Of a DNA stretch of 64,000 nt, positions 35,028-44,113 are shown one piece after another. Source of the stretch: Roseomonas fluvialis (GTDB lineage Bacteria > Pseudomonadota > Alphaproteobacteria > Acetobacterales > Acetobacteraceae); assembly GCF_022846615.1 (NCBI RefSeq), contig NZ_AP025637.1:1818501-1882500 (forward strand), written 5' to 3'. Positions within the stretch are counted from its first letter, which is position 1. The number at the start of each line of letters is the position of its first letter. Below the pieces are notes generated by a model, which saw only the letters and a list, made by a program, of their open reading frames with translations, was not told where the DNA came from and made no database searches. The position numbers and the translations under genes are program-made.

Positions 35028-35723
35028 TCAGGCGTGGGCGAGAGTCTCCGCCAGGCTTTCGAACATGGGCAGGCCGTCGGTGCCGCCCATGAGGTCGTCC
35101 ACCAGGTCCTCCGGGTGCGGCATCAGGCCGCAGATGCGCAGATTGGGGGAGAGGATGCCGGCGATGTTGCGCGCCGAGCCGTTGCGGTTGGCGGCAGGTG
35201 TCGCCTCGCCGCGGTCGTCCACGTAGCGGAAGGCGACCAGGCCTTCGCCCTCCAGCCGGTCGAGCGTCGCGTCGTCGGCGAAGTAGTTGCCGTCCCCATG
35301 GGCCATCGGCGCGCGGAAAGTGGCGCTCTTCTGCCAACGCGACGTGAAGGCGGTGCCGGCGCGTTCGACGCGCATGCGGCAATCCATCGACAGGAAGCGC
35401 AGCGTGGCGTTGCGCAGCAGGCCGCCGGGCAGAAGACCGGCCTCGATCAGGATCTGGAAGCCATTGCACACGCCGAGCACGTGGCCCCCGCGCGCGGCGA
35501 AGTCCTTCACGTCGCGCATGATCGGGGACTGCGCGGCCATCGCGCCGCAGCGCAGGTAGTCGCCATAGGAGAAGCCGCCGGGCAGCACGACCAGGTCGAG
35601 GCCGGCGGGCAGCGCGTCGCGATGGAACAGCATGGCGGGCTCGCGGCCCGTTGCGCGCTTCAGGGCTGCGCGCATGTCGCGTTCGCGGTTGGTGCCGGGG
35701 AAGGTGATGATGGCGGCCTTCAT
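35028..35723 (-). CDS. purQ: Phosphoribosylformylglycinamidine synthase glutaminase subunit PurQ
   Basis: A 231-residue class I glutamine amidotransferase that feeds ammonia to PurL. The N-terminus [17 protein letters not shown] is canonical, [20 protein letters not shown] is the oxyanion region, the nucleophile is in GVCNGFQIL (near residue 88), and the catalytic His-x-Glu is in [13 protein letters not shown] near the end. ATG 35721-35723 is chosen because the frame upstream adds non-homologous residues. It lies 25 bases behind a small membrane-protein gene, which itself directly follows purS. Confidence 0.97.
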   Translation of the reverse strand: MKAAIITFPGTNRERDMRAALKRATGREPAMLFHRDALPAGLDLVVLPGGFSYGDYLRCGAMAAQSPIMRDVKDFAARGGHVLGVCNGFQILIEAGLLPGGLLRNATLRFLSMDCRMRVERAGTAFTSRWQKSATFRAPMAHGDGNYFADDATLDRLEGEGLVAFRYVDDRGEATPAANRNGSARNIAGILSPNLRICGLMPHPEDLVDDLMGGTDGLPMFESLAETLAHA

Positions 35724-35748
35724 CGGAAGTTCCTCTGCATGCCTGCGT

Positions 35749-35979
35749 TCAGCCGCCATTCACGACGCGCAGCCAGTTGAGCCCGCCCAGCAACAGCGTT
35801 GTGGCCACCGCGGCGATGGCGGCGGCCGTCACCCAGCGGTTTACCGTGCGCTTGCCACGCTCGACGATGCCGGCGCGCGGGCGCGGCTGGGTCGCGGCGA
35901 TGCGGTCGTCGCGCCAGCGCAGGCCGATCGAGACCAGCACCGTCAGCACGACCATGGCGAGAAGGCTCGCCTTGACCAT
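35749..35979 (-). CDS. Small two-helix membrane protein inside the pur operon
   Basis: A 76-residue protein with an N-terminal helix (residues 1-18), a basic cytoplasmic-looking loop ([28 protein letters not shown]) and a second helix (about 49-70). It sits between purS (one base away) and purQ, with tight spacing that suggests real co-expression. I do not recognise it. The loop is Arg-rich, so both ends may face the periplasm. Confidence 0.6.
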   Translation of the reverse strand: MVKASLLAMVVLTVLVSIGLRWRDDRIAATQPRPRAGIVERGKRTVNRWVTAAAIAAVATTLLLGGLNWLRVVNGG

Positions 35980-35980
35980 G

Positions 35981-36220
35981 TCAGGCGATCTCGACCCTGA
36001 AGGATTCGATCACGGTGTTGGCCAGCAGGCGGCGCGCCATGGCCTCGGCGGCGGCACGGGCGGCGGCGGGGTCTGTCTCGGCCAAGTCGAGTTCGATCAC
36101 CTTGCCCGCGCGCACATCCTGCACGCCCGCGAAGCCCAGCCCTTCAAGCGCCTGGCCGATCGCCTTGCCCTGGGGGTCGAGCACGCCGGCCTTGGGCATG
36201 ACGTAAACGAGGGCCTTCAT
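35981..36220 (-). CDS. purS: Phosphoribosylformylglycinamidine synthase subunit PurS
   Basis: A 79-residue PurS, the small dimeric component that bridges PurL and PurQ in the three-subunit FGAM synthase. The typical start MKALVYVMPKAGVLDPQGKAI, then LGFAGVQDVRAGKVIELDL and the C-terminal LLANTVIESFRVEI are all present; length is canonical. It follows purC by about 90 bases on the same strand and is followed by the small membrane gene and purQ. Confidence 0.96.
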   Translation of the reverse strand: MKALVYVMPKAGVLDPQGKAIGQALEGLGFAGVQDVRAGKVIELDLAETDPAAARAAAEAMARRLLANTVIESFRVEIA

Positions 36221-36311
36221 GAGTGGTGCATCCGCTTCACGTCTCCGGTGCTTGCCGCCTTGCGGCCCGTGCGAGGTCCGCGTGGTGGTTCCGCCCGCCG
36301 ACGATCGGGCG

Positions 36312-37076
36312 TCATTGCATCACCTCCGGCCCGGACATGTCGCGCGGGCCGGCCTCGGGCAGGATGCCGAGACGGCGGGCAACTTCCTGGTAGCCTTCCT
36401 CGACCTTGCCGAGGTCGCGGCGGAAGCGGTCCTTGTCCATCTTCTCGCCGGTCTTGGCGTCCCACAGGCGGCAATTGTCGGGGCTGATTTCATCCGCGAG
36501 GACGATGCGCATCTCCTCGTTCTCCCACAGCCGGCCGAATTCGAGCTTGAAGTCCACCAGCGTGATGCCGACGCCAAGGAACAGGCCGGTCAGGAAGTCG
36601 TTCACGCGCAGCGTCAGGGCGACCATGTCGTCGAGGTCCTGCGTGGCCGCCCAGCCGAAGCACGTGATGTGCTCCTCGGCCACCATCGGGTCGTTCAGCT
36701 GGTCGTTCTTGTAGTAGTATTCGATGATCGAGCGCGGCAGGCGCTGGCCCTCGGTGATGCCCAGGCGCGTGGCGAGCGAACCAGCCGCCACGTTGCGCAC
36801 CACAACCTCGAGCGGAATGATCTCGACCTCGCGAATGAGCTGCTCGCGCATGTTCAGTCGCCGGATGAAGTGCGTCGGGATGCCGATTTCGTGCAGCCGC
36901 GTCATCAGGTATTCGCTGATGCGGTTGTTCAGCACGCCCTTGCCGGTGATGGTGCCCTTCTTGGCGCCATTGCCGGCGGTGGCATCGTCCTTGAAGTACT
37001 GCACGAGGGTCCCGGGCTCCGGCCCCTCGAACAGGATCTTGGCCTTGCCCTCATAGAGTTGTCGGCGACGCGCCAT
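36312..37076 (-). CDS. purC: SAICAR synthetase
   Basis: A 254-residue enzyme that joins aspartate to CAIR in purine synthesis. Visible features are [11 protein letters not shown] (ATP site, residues 7-17), [53 protein letters not shown] (near 90-110), [10 protein letters not shown] and [13 protein letters not shown] near 190-202. ATG 37074-37076 gives the standard short N-terminus ([13 protein letters not shown]). First of the purC-purS-purQ run; purB is upstream on the same strand but separated by two unrelated genes. Confidence 0.97.
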   Translation of the reverse strand: MARRRQLYEGKAKILFEGPEPGTLVQYFKDDATAGNGAKKGTITGKGVLNNRISEYLMTRLHEIGIPTHFIRRLNMREQLIREVEIIPLEVVVRNVAAGSLATRLGITEGQRLPRSIIEYYYKNDQLNDPMVAEEHITCFGWAATQDLDDMVALTLRVNDFLTGLFLGVGITLVDFKLEFGRLWENEEMRIVLADEISPDNCRLWDAKTGEKMDKDRFRRDLGKVEEGYQEVARRLGILPEAGPRDMSGPEVMQ

Positions 37077-37193
37077 GGCGAAGAAATTCCTTGTCGCCGC
37101 GCGGCCGGGGGGCCGCGCGGACTCCGGCGGGGTATAGCAAGCAGGTTCCGGGGTGACCATGACGCTCCCGGCGATGGCTGGGCTGCGTGGCTG

Positions 37194-37946
37194 TCAGGCG
37201 TGCTGGTGCGCCAGGTCGAGCCGCACGAATCGGCCCGGCGCAGGGCGTCCCGCACAGAAGCGCCAGGTCACCTGGCCATGGGCGCCCAGCGCCAGCAGGC
37301 TCGAACTGACCGTCCCGAAGCCGCCGAGCGGGGCGATGTTCAGCATGGCGGCCGCGCCATCAACCGGGTCGGGCGTGTCGTCCGCCAGCAGGGTTTCCCA
37401 CGCAATCCATGCATCCGTGGCCGGGTCGGGGACGGGGCTGGCGCGGAAACGGGGCAGGTGGCGGCGAATGCGGGGGCTGTCAGGGTCGTTCGGGTCATGC
37501 GCGGTGACCATGCTGAGGCCTTCCGGCAGGTCGACCGCGTCGATCGTTCCGCTGCCGAGGCCGCGCAGGAACACCGCGCGGCCTACATCGGCGACAACCA
37601 TGTTGAAGGGCCGCCAGTCGGAGGCGGGCAGCGCGGCGATGCGGCACGCCGCCGCGGCGGCGTCGCGTTCCGCCGCAGCCATCAGGGGAAGGTCGCCACG
37701 CGACCGCTTGCCCGGCGCTGGTCCCAGGCTGCCCGGCCGATTCAGGACCGCGGCGACAATCCCCGTCTCACCAAGCGCCATCCATGTGCCGCCGGCGCTA
37801 CGGTCGCGCCCGCCAAACACGCCCGGATGGTCCGGCCAATGCGGTGCGGGCGGGTCCCAGGCGCGGTCCAGGCGTTCATCGCGGTTGGCTGCGATCAGGA
37901 GCGGCCAGGGATGCCCTGGCCGCCGCAGGAGGATGACGGTGCACAT
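37194..37946 (-). CDS. NRDE-family (TANGO2-like) protein
   Basis: A 250-residue protein of the NRDE/TANGO2 family, named for the N-terminal motif seen here as LLIAANRDERLDR (near residues 15-27), with MCTVILL as the very first residues; Cys2 could become an N-terminal nucleophile, as in related Ntn hydrolases. GGTWMALGETGIVAAVLNRPG (near 52-72) is the second conserved block. Eukaryotic TANGO2 is implicated in haem or lipid handling; the bacterial role is not established. It stands between purC and the Tyr/Pro-rich gene, all on the minus strand. Confidence 0.85.
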   Translation of the reverse strand: MCTVILLRRPGHPWPLLIAANRDERLDRAWDPPAPHWPDHPGVFGGRDRSAGGTWMALGETGIVAAVLNRPGSLGPAPGKRSRGDLPLMAAAERDAAAAACRIAALPASDWRPFNMVVADVGRAVFLRGLGSGTIDAVDLPEGLSMVTAHDPNDPDSPRIRRHLPRFRASPVPDPATDAWIAWETLLADDTPDPVDGAAAMLNIAPLGGFGTVSSSLLALGAHGQVTWRFCAGRPAPGRFVRLDLAHQHA

Positions 37947-37995
37947 CGCTGACCACGCTGTGCCAGCCGGGGTGGGACGGCAAGCGGGCGTACGG

Positions 37996-38289
37996 TCAGA
38001 ACCGGAAGTTCAGCGATACGCCCGGACGTCCGTAGTACACCGGCGGCGGCGCGTAATAGACTGGCGGGGGCGCGTAATACACGCGCGGCGGGGGCGCGTA
38101 GTACACGCGCGGCGGCGGGGCATAGTAGTAGCGGGGCGGCGGCGGCCCGTAGTAGGCGCGCGGCGGCGGCCCCCACCCACGGCCCGGATGGCCGCGCCAG
38201 CCATCGCCGGCCTGCGCCAGGGACGGCACCGCAAGGGCGCCCAGGGCCGCGAGCGCGGCAGTGAATCCGATGGTCCGGAGTTTGGTCAT
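37996..38289 (-). CDS. Secreted Tyr/Pro-rich repeat protein
   Basis: A 97-residue exported protein. A signal peptide (TIGFTAALAALGALAVPSLAQA) is followed by a low-complexity run of PPPRVYYAPPP-type units (five to six copies, DNA repeats at about 38030-38150) and a short end GVSLNFRF that looks like an outer-membrane or beta terminal strand. Similar small proteins occur widely in alphaproteobacteria. Function is unknown. ATG 38287-38289 fits the signal peptide. Confidence 0.65.
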   Translation of the reverse strand: MTKLRTIGFTAALAALGALAVPSLAQAGDGWRGHPGRGWGPPPRAYYGPPPPRYYYAPPPRVYYAPPPRVYYAPPPVYYAPPPVYYGRPGVSLNFRF

Positions 38290-38371
38290 TTTCCCGGTCC
38301 TCCTCATGAACTGGACGTTAACCGCGGCCTGAGGCGGAATCACGGCGGCAGTGCCGCATCACGGCCATGTG

Positions 38372-39709
38372 TCAGGCGGCACCGAACACCCGGGCGAAGA
38401 CCGTGTCGACGTGCCGGAAGTCCCGTTGCGGGTCCATCGCGGCGTCGATCGCGCCGGCGTCGAGCCAGCGCGTGACCTCGGAATCGGCCAGCAGATTGGC
38501 GCGGAAGTCCCGCCCGCCGGGAGACCCCAGCGCCTGCCAGGTCGCCATCGCCGCGCGCTGCACCGCGGCATAGGCATCCTCGCGGCTCATGCCAGCCTGC
38601 GTGAGGGCCAGCAGCACTTTCTGGCTGTGCACCACGCCGCCCAGCGCATCGAGGTTCGCCTGCATGCGCTGCGGATAGATGGTGAGCTTTTCCATCATGC
38701 CCGCGAGGCGCATCAGGGCGAAATCCAGCGCGATGGTCGCGTCGGGCGCTATCACGCGCTCGACGCTCGAATGGCTGATGTCACGTTCGTGCCACAGCGC
38801 AACGTTCTCGAGCGCCGGCGTGACGTAGCCGCGCACCAGGCGGGCCAGGCCGGTCAGATTCTCGCTCAGCACCGGGTTGCGCTTGTGCGGCATGGCGCTG
38901 CTCCCCTTCTGGCCGGGGTGGAAGAACTCCTCCGCCTCGCGCACCTCGCTGCGCTGCAGGTGGCGGACTTCCGTGGCCAGGCGCTCGATCGCGCTCGCCA
39001 CGATCGCCAGCGCGCAGAAGAAGGCGGCGTGGCGGTCGCGCGGGATGACCTGCGTGCTGACCGGTTCAACCGACAGGCCGAGCCGTTCCGCCACGAAGGC
39101 CTCGACGCGCGGATCGACGCTCGCGAAGGTGCCGACGGGGCCGCTGATGGCGCAGGTCGCGACCTCGGCGCGCGCAGCGACCAGGCGTTCGCGGCCGCGG
39201 GCGAATTCGGCGTAGTGGCCCGCCAGCTTCAGCCCGAAGGTGGTGGGTTCGGCATGGATGCCGTGGCTGCGCCCGACCGTCGGCGTCATGCGGTGTTCCA
39301 TGGCGCGCATACGCAGCGCGGCGAGCACCGCGTCGATATCCGCAATCAACAGGTCGGCCGCGCGCGTCATCTGCACCGCGAGGCAGGTGTCGAGCACGTC
39401 GGAGCTCGTCATGCCCTGGTGCATGAAGCGCGCGTTCTCTCCGATGCCTTCGGCCATGAAGGTCAGGAAGGCGATCACGTCGTGGCGCGTGACGCGCTCG
39501 ATCTCGTCGATACGTGCGACCTCTGCCTCGCCGATCGCGGCGGCGCGCGGCGCGCCGCGATCGCGGATGTCCTGCGCGGCCTGTTGCGGAATGGTGCCAA
39601 GCCCGGCCATCGCCTCGGCTGCAAGCGCCTCGATCTCGAACCAGATGCGATAGCGCGCGGCGGGGGACCAGATGGCTTCCATCTGCGGGCGGGAATAACG
39701 CGGGACCAT
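38372..39709 (-). CDS. purB: Adenylosuccinate lyase
   Basis: A 445-residue member of the fumarase/aspartase superfamily, catalysing two steps of purine synthesis (SAICAR and adenylosuccinate cleavage). Features are MVPRYSRPQMEAIWSPAARY at the start, the HDVIAFLTFMAEGIGENARFMHQGMTSSDVLDTCLAVQ block (near 75-112), TPTVGRSHGIHAEPTTFGLKLAGH (near 150, base His) and the mobile catalytic loop GQKGSSAMPHKRNPVLSENLTGLAR (near 265-289). Length matches the bacterial short form. ATG 39707-39709 is the standard start. Confidence 0.97.
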   Translation of the reverse strand: MVPRYSRPQMEAIWSPAARYRIWFEIEALAAEAMAGLGTIPQQAAQDIRDRGAPRAAAIGEAEVARIDEIERVTRHDVIAFLTFMAEGIGENARFMHQGMTSSDVLDTCLAVQMTRAADLLIADIDAVLAALRMRAMEHRMTPTVGRSHGIHAEPTTFGLKLAGHYAEFARGRERLVAARAEVATCAISGPVGTFASVDPRVEAFVAERLGLSVEPVSTQVIPRDRHAAFFCALAIVASAIERLATEVRHLQRSEVREAEEFFHPGQKGSSAMPHKRNPVLSENLTGLARLVRGYVTPALENVALWHERDISHSSVERVIAPDATIALDFALMRLAGMMEKLTIYPQRMQANLDALGGVVHSQKVLLALTQAGMSREDAYAAVQRAAMATWQALGSPGGRDFRANLLADSEVTRWLDAGAIDAAMDPQRDFRHVDTVFARVFGAA

Positions 39710-39867
39710 GGATCGCGGGCTCCGGACGTGCGGTGCCACGGTGTGGCGCGCCGGGGCCCGGGGCGCAAGGCGCTGCCGGCGGACCGGGCAGGGTTGCAGC
39801 GGGTGGCAAGGGTCGGTATTGCGGTTTGTACACGTAACGCAAAACGACCGCCGGGGGCGTCAGCGAA

Positions 39868-40683
39868 ATGATGGAAATGATGCCCGAGTGGTTCCAGCCA
39901 CTCATCATGGTGCTGTTCATCGACGTGGTGCTGGCGGGTGACAACGCCATCGTCGTCGGTATGGCCGCGGCCGGCCTGCCGGCGGACCAGCGCAAGAAGG
40001 CGATCTTCTGGGGCATCATCGCCGCGACGGTCATGCGCATCGCCTTCGCGTCGATCACGGTGCAGCTGCTGTCGATCGTCGGCATCGTGCTGGCCGGTGG
40101 CGTGCTGCTGCTGTGGGTGTGCTGGAAGATGTACCGCGAACTGCGCGATGGCGGCGGCCACAGCCACGATGCGACGGAACAGACCGAGGGGGTCGAGGCG
40201 CTGGACGGCGAGTCCACGCCAGGCGTTCCACGCAAGACCCTGCGCCAGGCGATCACGCAGATCCTGGTCGCCGACATCTCCATGAGCCTCGACAACGTGC
40301 TGGCCGTGGCCGGTGCCGCGAAGGACCATCCCTACATCCTCATCATCGGCCTCGCGGTGTCGGTCGTGCTGATGGGTGTCGCCGCCACGCTGATCGCCCG
40401 GCTGCTCGACAAGCATCGCTGGATTGCCTGGATCGGCCTGCTGGTCATCCTGTATGTGGCATTCCAGATGATCTACGAGGGCACGCATCAGGTCGCGACC
40501 GCGGTGCCGGAGGCCTATGCCTACTTGTTCCTGCCGCTGGGCTTCCTGGTGCCGACGATCGCGGGCGTGTTCCCCGTCTGGCTCTGGGTGGGTGCCACCC
40601 TGATGCAGATGGTCATCTACACGACGGTGATCACCGCCGTGGCGGGGGCAGTCCGCGACTTCCTGCGACCAGCGCGTGCCTGA
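39868..40683 (+). CDS. TerC/YjbE-family integral membrane protein
   Basis: A 271-residue membrane protein of the TerC superfamily. The first metal-site helix is VLFIDVVLAGDNAIVVGMAA (residues about 15-34); the symmetry-related one in the second half is ITQILVADISMSLDNVLAVAGAA (about 133-155). About seven hydrophobic helices are seen, with a His-rich acidic loop (GGGHSHDATEQTEG) between halves. Relatives such as YjbE and YkoY are thought to export manganese to proteins in the envelope. I looked for a manganese riboswitch in the leader and saw none. ATG 39868 is used. The gene overlaps, or nearly so, the following lipoprotein gene. Confidence 0.85.
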   Translation: MMEMMPEWFQPLIMVLFIDVVLAGDNAIVVGMAAAGLPADQRKKAIFWGIIAATVMRIAFASITVQLLSIVGIVLAGGVLLLWVCWKMYRELRDGGGHSHDATEQTEGVEALDGESTPGVPRKTLRQAITQILVADISMSLDNVLAVAGAAKDHPYILIIGLAVSVVLMGVAATLIARLLDKHRWIAWIGLLVILYVAFQMIYEGTHQVATAVPEAYAYLFLPLGFLVPTIAGVFPVWLWVGATLMQMVIYTTVITAVAGAVRDFLRPARA

Positions 40684-40714
40684 CGCGCACCCCTGGCGGC
40701 GGCCCAGGCCCAAC

Positions 40715-41314
40715 ATGGCCCAGCCCGCCGCCAGCCCTGGTCATGCGCAGCCGCGCGCCGGTTGGCGGCGCGCCGTCGTGGCGGGAGGGGCGCTGCTCGC
40801 GCTCGGCGCTTGTGCTGCCCTCGATGAATCGCAGCGCCCGTCGCTCGAGGCGATCGGGGCGCGAATGCCCAACGAGATTGCCGGCTTCCAGCGCGGCGAA
40901 AGCCCGCAGCGCAGCACCGAGGTCCTGACACTCGATTACGCGACGCCGAGCCGGGCCGCGGTCGCGACAGTGCTGGTCTATGCCACCGGCGGCCGGTCGG
41001 TGCCCTCGGACCCATCCTCGCCGGAGATCGACCGCGAAGTGACCTCGGCCGTGATGGAAGTGACGGAGGCGCCACAGGGGCGCACGGGACGTCGCCTGAC
41101 CGAGCGCAATCGCTTCACCATCGCGGATCCGGGCCTGCGCTGCGCGGTCATGGAGGGCGCTTTCGGCCGTGCCCCCGTCACCCGGCATGTCTGCGTGGGC
41201 GCGGCACAGGGGCGGATCGTGAAGGTGCAGGTCACCATGGCCACCGCGCGCGTGCCGGCCGCCGATGCTACGGCCTTTGCCGCCCAAGCGCTGCGGGCGG
41301 TCCGCGGCGGCTGA
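40715..41314 (+). CDS. Lipoprotein of unknown function
   Basis: A 199-residue protein with a lipoprotein signal: RRAVVAGGALLALGAC, Cys at about residue 34. The mature part includes IGARMPNEIAGFQRGESPQRS, a strand-rich region around VATVLVYATGG, and CAVMEGAFGRAPVTRHVCVGAAQGRIVKVQVT near the end, with a Cys pair that could form a disulfide. Family not recognised. ATG 40715 is preferred; GTG 40676 would overlap the TerC gene and push the signal inward. Follows TerC closely on the same strand. Confidence 0.6.
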   Translation: MAQPAASPGHAQPRAGWRRAVVAGGALLALGACAALDESQRPSLEAIGARMPNEIAGFQRGESPQRSTEVLTLDYATPSRAAVATVLVYATGGRSVPSDPSSPEIDREVTSAVMEVTEAPQGRTGRRLTERNRFTIADPGLRCAVMEGAFGRAPVTRHVCVGAAQGRIVKVQVTMATARVPAADATAFAAQALRAVRGG

Positions 41315-41330
41315 ACCCTGCGGCCGGCGG

Positions 41331-42347
41331 TCAGCGCAGGCAGCGCAGGAACAGCGTGGATGCGTGCGCCAGCTCGCCGATTTCGGCGGCGGTGCGCATC
41401 GTGCCGGTTTCCTCAAGTTGCGGCTGCACGCCGTGCTCACGCATGAAGTCCACCGCCTCGGTGTGCTTCACGGCGAAGTTCACGTTCTGCGGGATGTCGC
41501 CGGTCGCCTGCGCGATCCGCTGGGCATTGAGCTTCGACACGATCACGCCCACCACATGCCCGCGCAGGTCGAGCAGCGGCCCGCCCGAATTGCCCTGCTG
41601 CACCGGCGCGCTGATCTGGATCTGCCGCGCGTTGTCACCGAGCCCGGCCAGCGCCGAGACATCGCCCGTGGTCAGTGTGGGGCCCGAGGAGAGCAGCCCG
41701 GCGAGCGGAAAGCCGTAGGTCACCACGGATTCACCGCGACGCATCTCGGCGGCACGGCGGAAGGGCAGCACCGGGCCGGCATCCGCATCGGTGCGCAGCA
41801 ACGCCAGGTCGCGCTGGGTGTCCGCGGCGATCACGGTCGCTGCAATCTCCTGGCCGCCGGGCAGGCGCGCCGTCATGGCGGTGCAGCCATCGACCACGTG
41901 TTGGTTCGTCATGATCTGGCGCGGCGCCACCACGAAGCCGGTGCCCGAGGACACCTGGCGCCGCTGCGCCGGCGGCGCGCCGCCCTGGCCCGGTGCGGCA
42001 GCTTGGCCGGGACCTGTCGCGCCGAGCGGCGGGGGCTTGTTGCGCGGCAGCGCGGCCATCTGGCCCGGCGGGGGCTGCTGCGGCTGCCCGAAGCCCGGCC
42101 CCGGCAGGCCGAATCCCGGCTGCGGCAGGCCAGGTCCGGGCTGGCCGAAGGCGGGCGGCCGCGCCGGTCCGCCAAGCGGCGGCGGCTTGTCGCGCGGCAA
42201 CGCGACCTGCGGGCCCGGACGCTGCAACTGCGGCGCGGGCTGCTGGGGCGGCGGAAGATTGCCGAGCGAGCCCGAGGGCTTCTGCGCGGCGACCGGCACC
42301 GCTGCGAGCAGCGAGGCCAGCGCAATGGCAAGGGGCGTTGAACGCAT
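41331..42347 (-). CDS. Exported trypsin-like serine protease with Pro-rich linker
   Basis: A 338-residue protein: signal peptide (to VPVAA, about residue 21), a long Pro/Gln/Gly-rich linker (residues about 22-130, with repeated GPGFGQP-type units and two near-identical ALPRNKPPPLG/ALPRDKPPPLG segments), then a chymotrypsin-fold domain. Catalytic His is in MTNQHVVDG (near 148), Asp in QRDLALLRTD (near 182), Ser in QISAPVQQGNSGGPLLD (near 252). This is the Deg/HtrA-type trypsin fold but no PDZ domain follows; the C-terminus is short with one Cys. Likely periplasmic or surface-exposed protease. ATG 42345-42347 fits the signal peptide. Confidence 0.83.
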   Translation of the reverse strand: MRSTPLAIALASLLAAVPVAAQKPSGSLGNLPPPQQPAPQLQRPGPQVALPRDKPPPLGGPARPPAFGQPGPGLPQPGFGLPGPGFGQPQQPPPGQMAALPRNKPPPLGATGPGQAAAPGQGGAPPAQRRQVSSGTGFVVAPRQIMTNQHVVDGCTAMTARLPGGQEIAATVIAADTQRDLALLRTDADAGPVLPFRRAAEMRRGESVVTYGFPLAGLLSSGPTLTTGDVSALAGLGDNARQIQISAPVQQGNSGGPLLDLRGHVVGVIVSKLNAQRIAQATGDIPQNVNFAVKHTEAVDFMREHGVQPQLEETGTMRTAAEIGELAHASTLFLRCLR

Positions 42348-42423
42348 GCCGCAAGGGTGACGGCACGCCGGCCCTGCGGTCAACGGCTGCCGCGTGCCCC
42401 GGCAGCAGTCGTCGCGAAGCAGT

Positions 42424-43164
42424 TCACAGCAGGCCTTCGCGCCGGAAGGACAAATGCCGCCCGTTGCCCACCACCAGATGGTCGTGCAGCACGATGCCGA
42501 GGCTGCCGGCGGCGGCCTTGATCTCCTGCGTCATGTCGAGGTCGGCGCGCGACGGCGTGGGGTCGCCCGAGGGGTGGTTGTGCACCAGGATCAGCGCGGT
42601 CGCCTGCAATTCCAGCGCGCGCTTGACCACCTCGCGCGGGTAGACCGGCGTGTGGTTGACCGTGCCGCGGGCCTGCGCCTCGTCGGCGATCAGCCTGTTG
42701 CGTGTGTCGAGGAACAGCACGCGGAACTGCTCGACCCTTTCGCGCGTGAGCGCCGCGGTCAGGTATTCGAGCAACCGGTCCCAGTTGTTCAGCACCGGAC
42801 GGTCCATGACCTCTGCGCGAACCAGGCGCAATGCGGCGGCCTGCACGGTGCGCAGCGCGGCGGCGCCGGCTTCGCCCAGGCCCTCGACCTCCCGCAATTC
42901 ATGCAGCGGCGCGGCGATGGCGTTGGCGAAGGAGCCGAAGCGGGCGAGCAGCGCGCGGGCGATCGGCTTGGTGTCGCGCCGCGGCAGGGCGAGGAACAGC
43001 ACCATCTCGAGCAGTTCGTGGTCGAGCAGCGCGTCGGGCCCGGCGCCGAGCAGCTTTTCGCGCATGCGGGCGCGATGTCCGAGATGCCCGGGGACTTCCT
43101 CCGGCGGGTCCATCATGGTCAGAAGGCCGGGCATTGCCTCGGCCAGTCCGGGTTTCCTGCGCAT
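42424..43164 (-). CDS. radC: RadC/MPN-domain JAMM-family protein
   Basis: A 246-residue protein of the RadC family. N-terminal helix-hairpin-helix region (LREVEGLGEAGAAALRTVQAAAL, near 88-110) followed by the JAMM metalloprotease-like domain with TVNHTPVYPREVVKRAL and the metal motif LILVHNHPSGDPTPSRAD (near 190-207, HxH ... D). Role in the cell is unclear despite the name; it is not needed for repair in tested species. The start is ATG at 43162-43164, just after a GC-rich hairpin (43165-43189). Confidence 0.9.
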   Translation of the reverse strand: MRRKPGLAEAMPGLLTMMDPPEEVPGHLGHRARMREKLLGAGPDALLDHELLEMVLFLALPRRDTKPIARALLARFGSFANAIAAPLHELREVEGLGEAGAAALRTVQAAALRLVRAEVMDRPVLNNWDRLLEYLTAALTRERVEQFRVLFLDTRNRLIADEAQARGTVNHTPVYPREVVKRALELQATALILVHNHPSGDPTPSRADLDMTQEIKAAAGSLGIVLHDHLVVGNGRHLSFRREGLL

Positions 43165-43238
43165 GCGCCTCGCTGCCGGCGAGAGGCGCCGGACGCGATG
43201 GAGCGTAGAGAAAATCTACCGGAAGTAGAAGCGCCGTC

Positions 43239-44045
43239 TCAGCCGGCGGTGTAGGGGCGGTGCAGGCCGGCGGGCGAGAGGGTGAAGATTTCCACGCCGG
43301 TTTCGGTCACGCCGATCATGTGTTCGAACTGCGCTGAAAGCGAGCGGTCGCGCGTCACGGCGGTCCAGCCGTCATCGAGGATCTTCACCTCGGGCCGGCC
43401 GGCATTCACCATGGGTTCGACGGTGAAGAACATGCCCGCGCGCAGCTTCGGGCCTTCGCCGGGGCGGCCGAAATGCAGGACATTGGGCGGCGCATGGAAG
43501 TGCCGCCCGATGCCATGGCCGCAGAAGTCCCGCACCACCGAGAAGCGGTGCCGCTCGACCAGCACCTGGATGGCGTGGCCGATGTCACCCAGCGTCGCCC
43601 CCGGCTTGATGGCGGCGATACCTTTCATCATGGCCTCGTAGGTCACGTCCATCAGCAGCCGCGCCTTGGTCGACGGCGTGCCGGCCACGAACATGCGCGA
43701 GGTGTCGCCGTACCAGCCATCGAGGATGGCGGTGACGTCGATGTTGACGATGTCGCCGTCGGCCAGGACGCGGTCGCCCGGGATGCCGTGGCAGACCACA
43801 TGGTTGACCGAGGTGCAGGAGGATTTGGTGTAGCCGCGGTAGCCGAGCGTGGCCGGCACTGCGCCATGCGCGACCATGAAGTCGTGGCAGAGCTGGTCGA
43901 TCTCTCCGGTCGTGACGCCCGGGCGGACGTGCTCCGCGATCATGTCGAGCGTCAGCGCCGCCAGGCGGCCAGCCTTGCGCATGCCCTCGAAGTCGGCGGG
44001 GCCGTGGATGGTGATGCGGCGGGAGTCGCCGCCTTGCTGCTCCAT
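43239..44045 (-). CDS. map: Type I methionine aminopeptidase
   Basis: A 268-residue enzyme removing N-terminal Met. Di-metal ligands are visible: Asp in DIVNIDVTAILDGWYGDTSR (near 97-116), His in FCGHGIGRHFHAPPNV (near 173-188), Glu in FFTVEPMV (near 212-219), and Glu in SAQFEHMIGVTETG (near 243-256). The TKSSCTSVNHVVCHGIP block (His near 84) completes the substrate site. Length is canonical for type Ia. It is followed on the minus strand by radC after about 75 bases. Confidence 0.97.
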   Translation of the reverse strand: MEQQGGDSRRITIHGPADFEGMRKAGRLAALTLDMIAEHVRPGVTTGEIDQLCHDFMVAHGAVPATLGYRGYTKSSCTSVNHVVCHGIPGDRVLADGDIVNIDVTAILDGWYGDTSRMFVAGTPSTKARLLMDVTYEAMMKGIAAIKPGATLGDIGHAIQVLVERHRFSVVRDFCGHGIGRHFHAPPNVLHFGRPGEGPKLRAGMFFTVEPMVNAGRPEVKILDDGWTAVTRDRSLSAQFEHMIGVTETGVEIFTLSPAGLHRPYTAG

Positions 44046-44113
44046 AGGTCGGATCCGGATCGCGGCGAGAGGTGAGGCCGGAAGATGCGCGCTGGCCCCC
44101 CCGGTTGCAAGCG

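Noticed and set aside
38030..38150. Regular short DNA repeats resembling a CRISPR array
   Set aside because: The units are contiguous codons for PPPRVYY without unique spacers, inside an open frame with a signal peptide.
39710..39867. A manganese (yybP-ykoY) riboswitch ahead of the TerC/YjbE gene
   Set aside because: Such leaders often precede this family, but the conserved loop sequences are not present in the 158 bases upstream.
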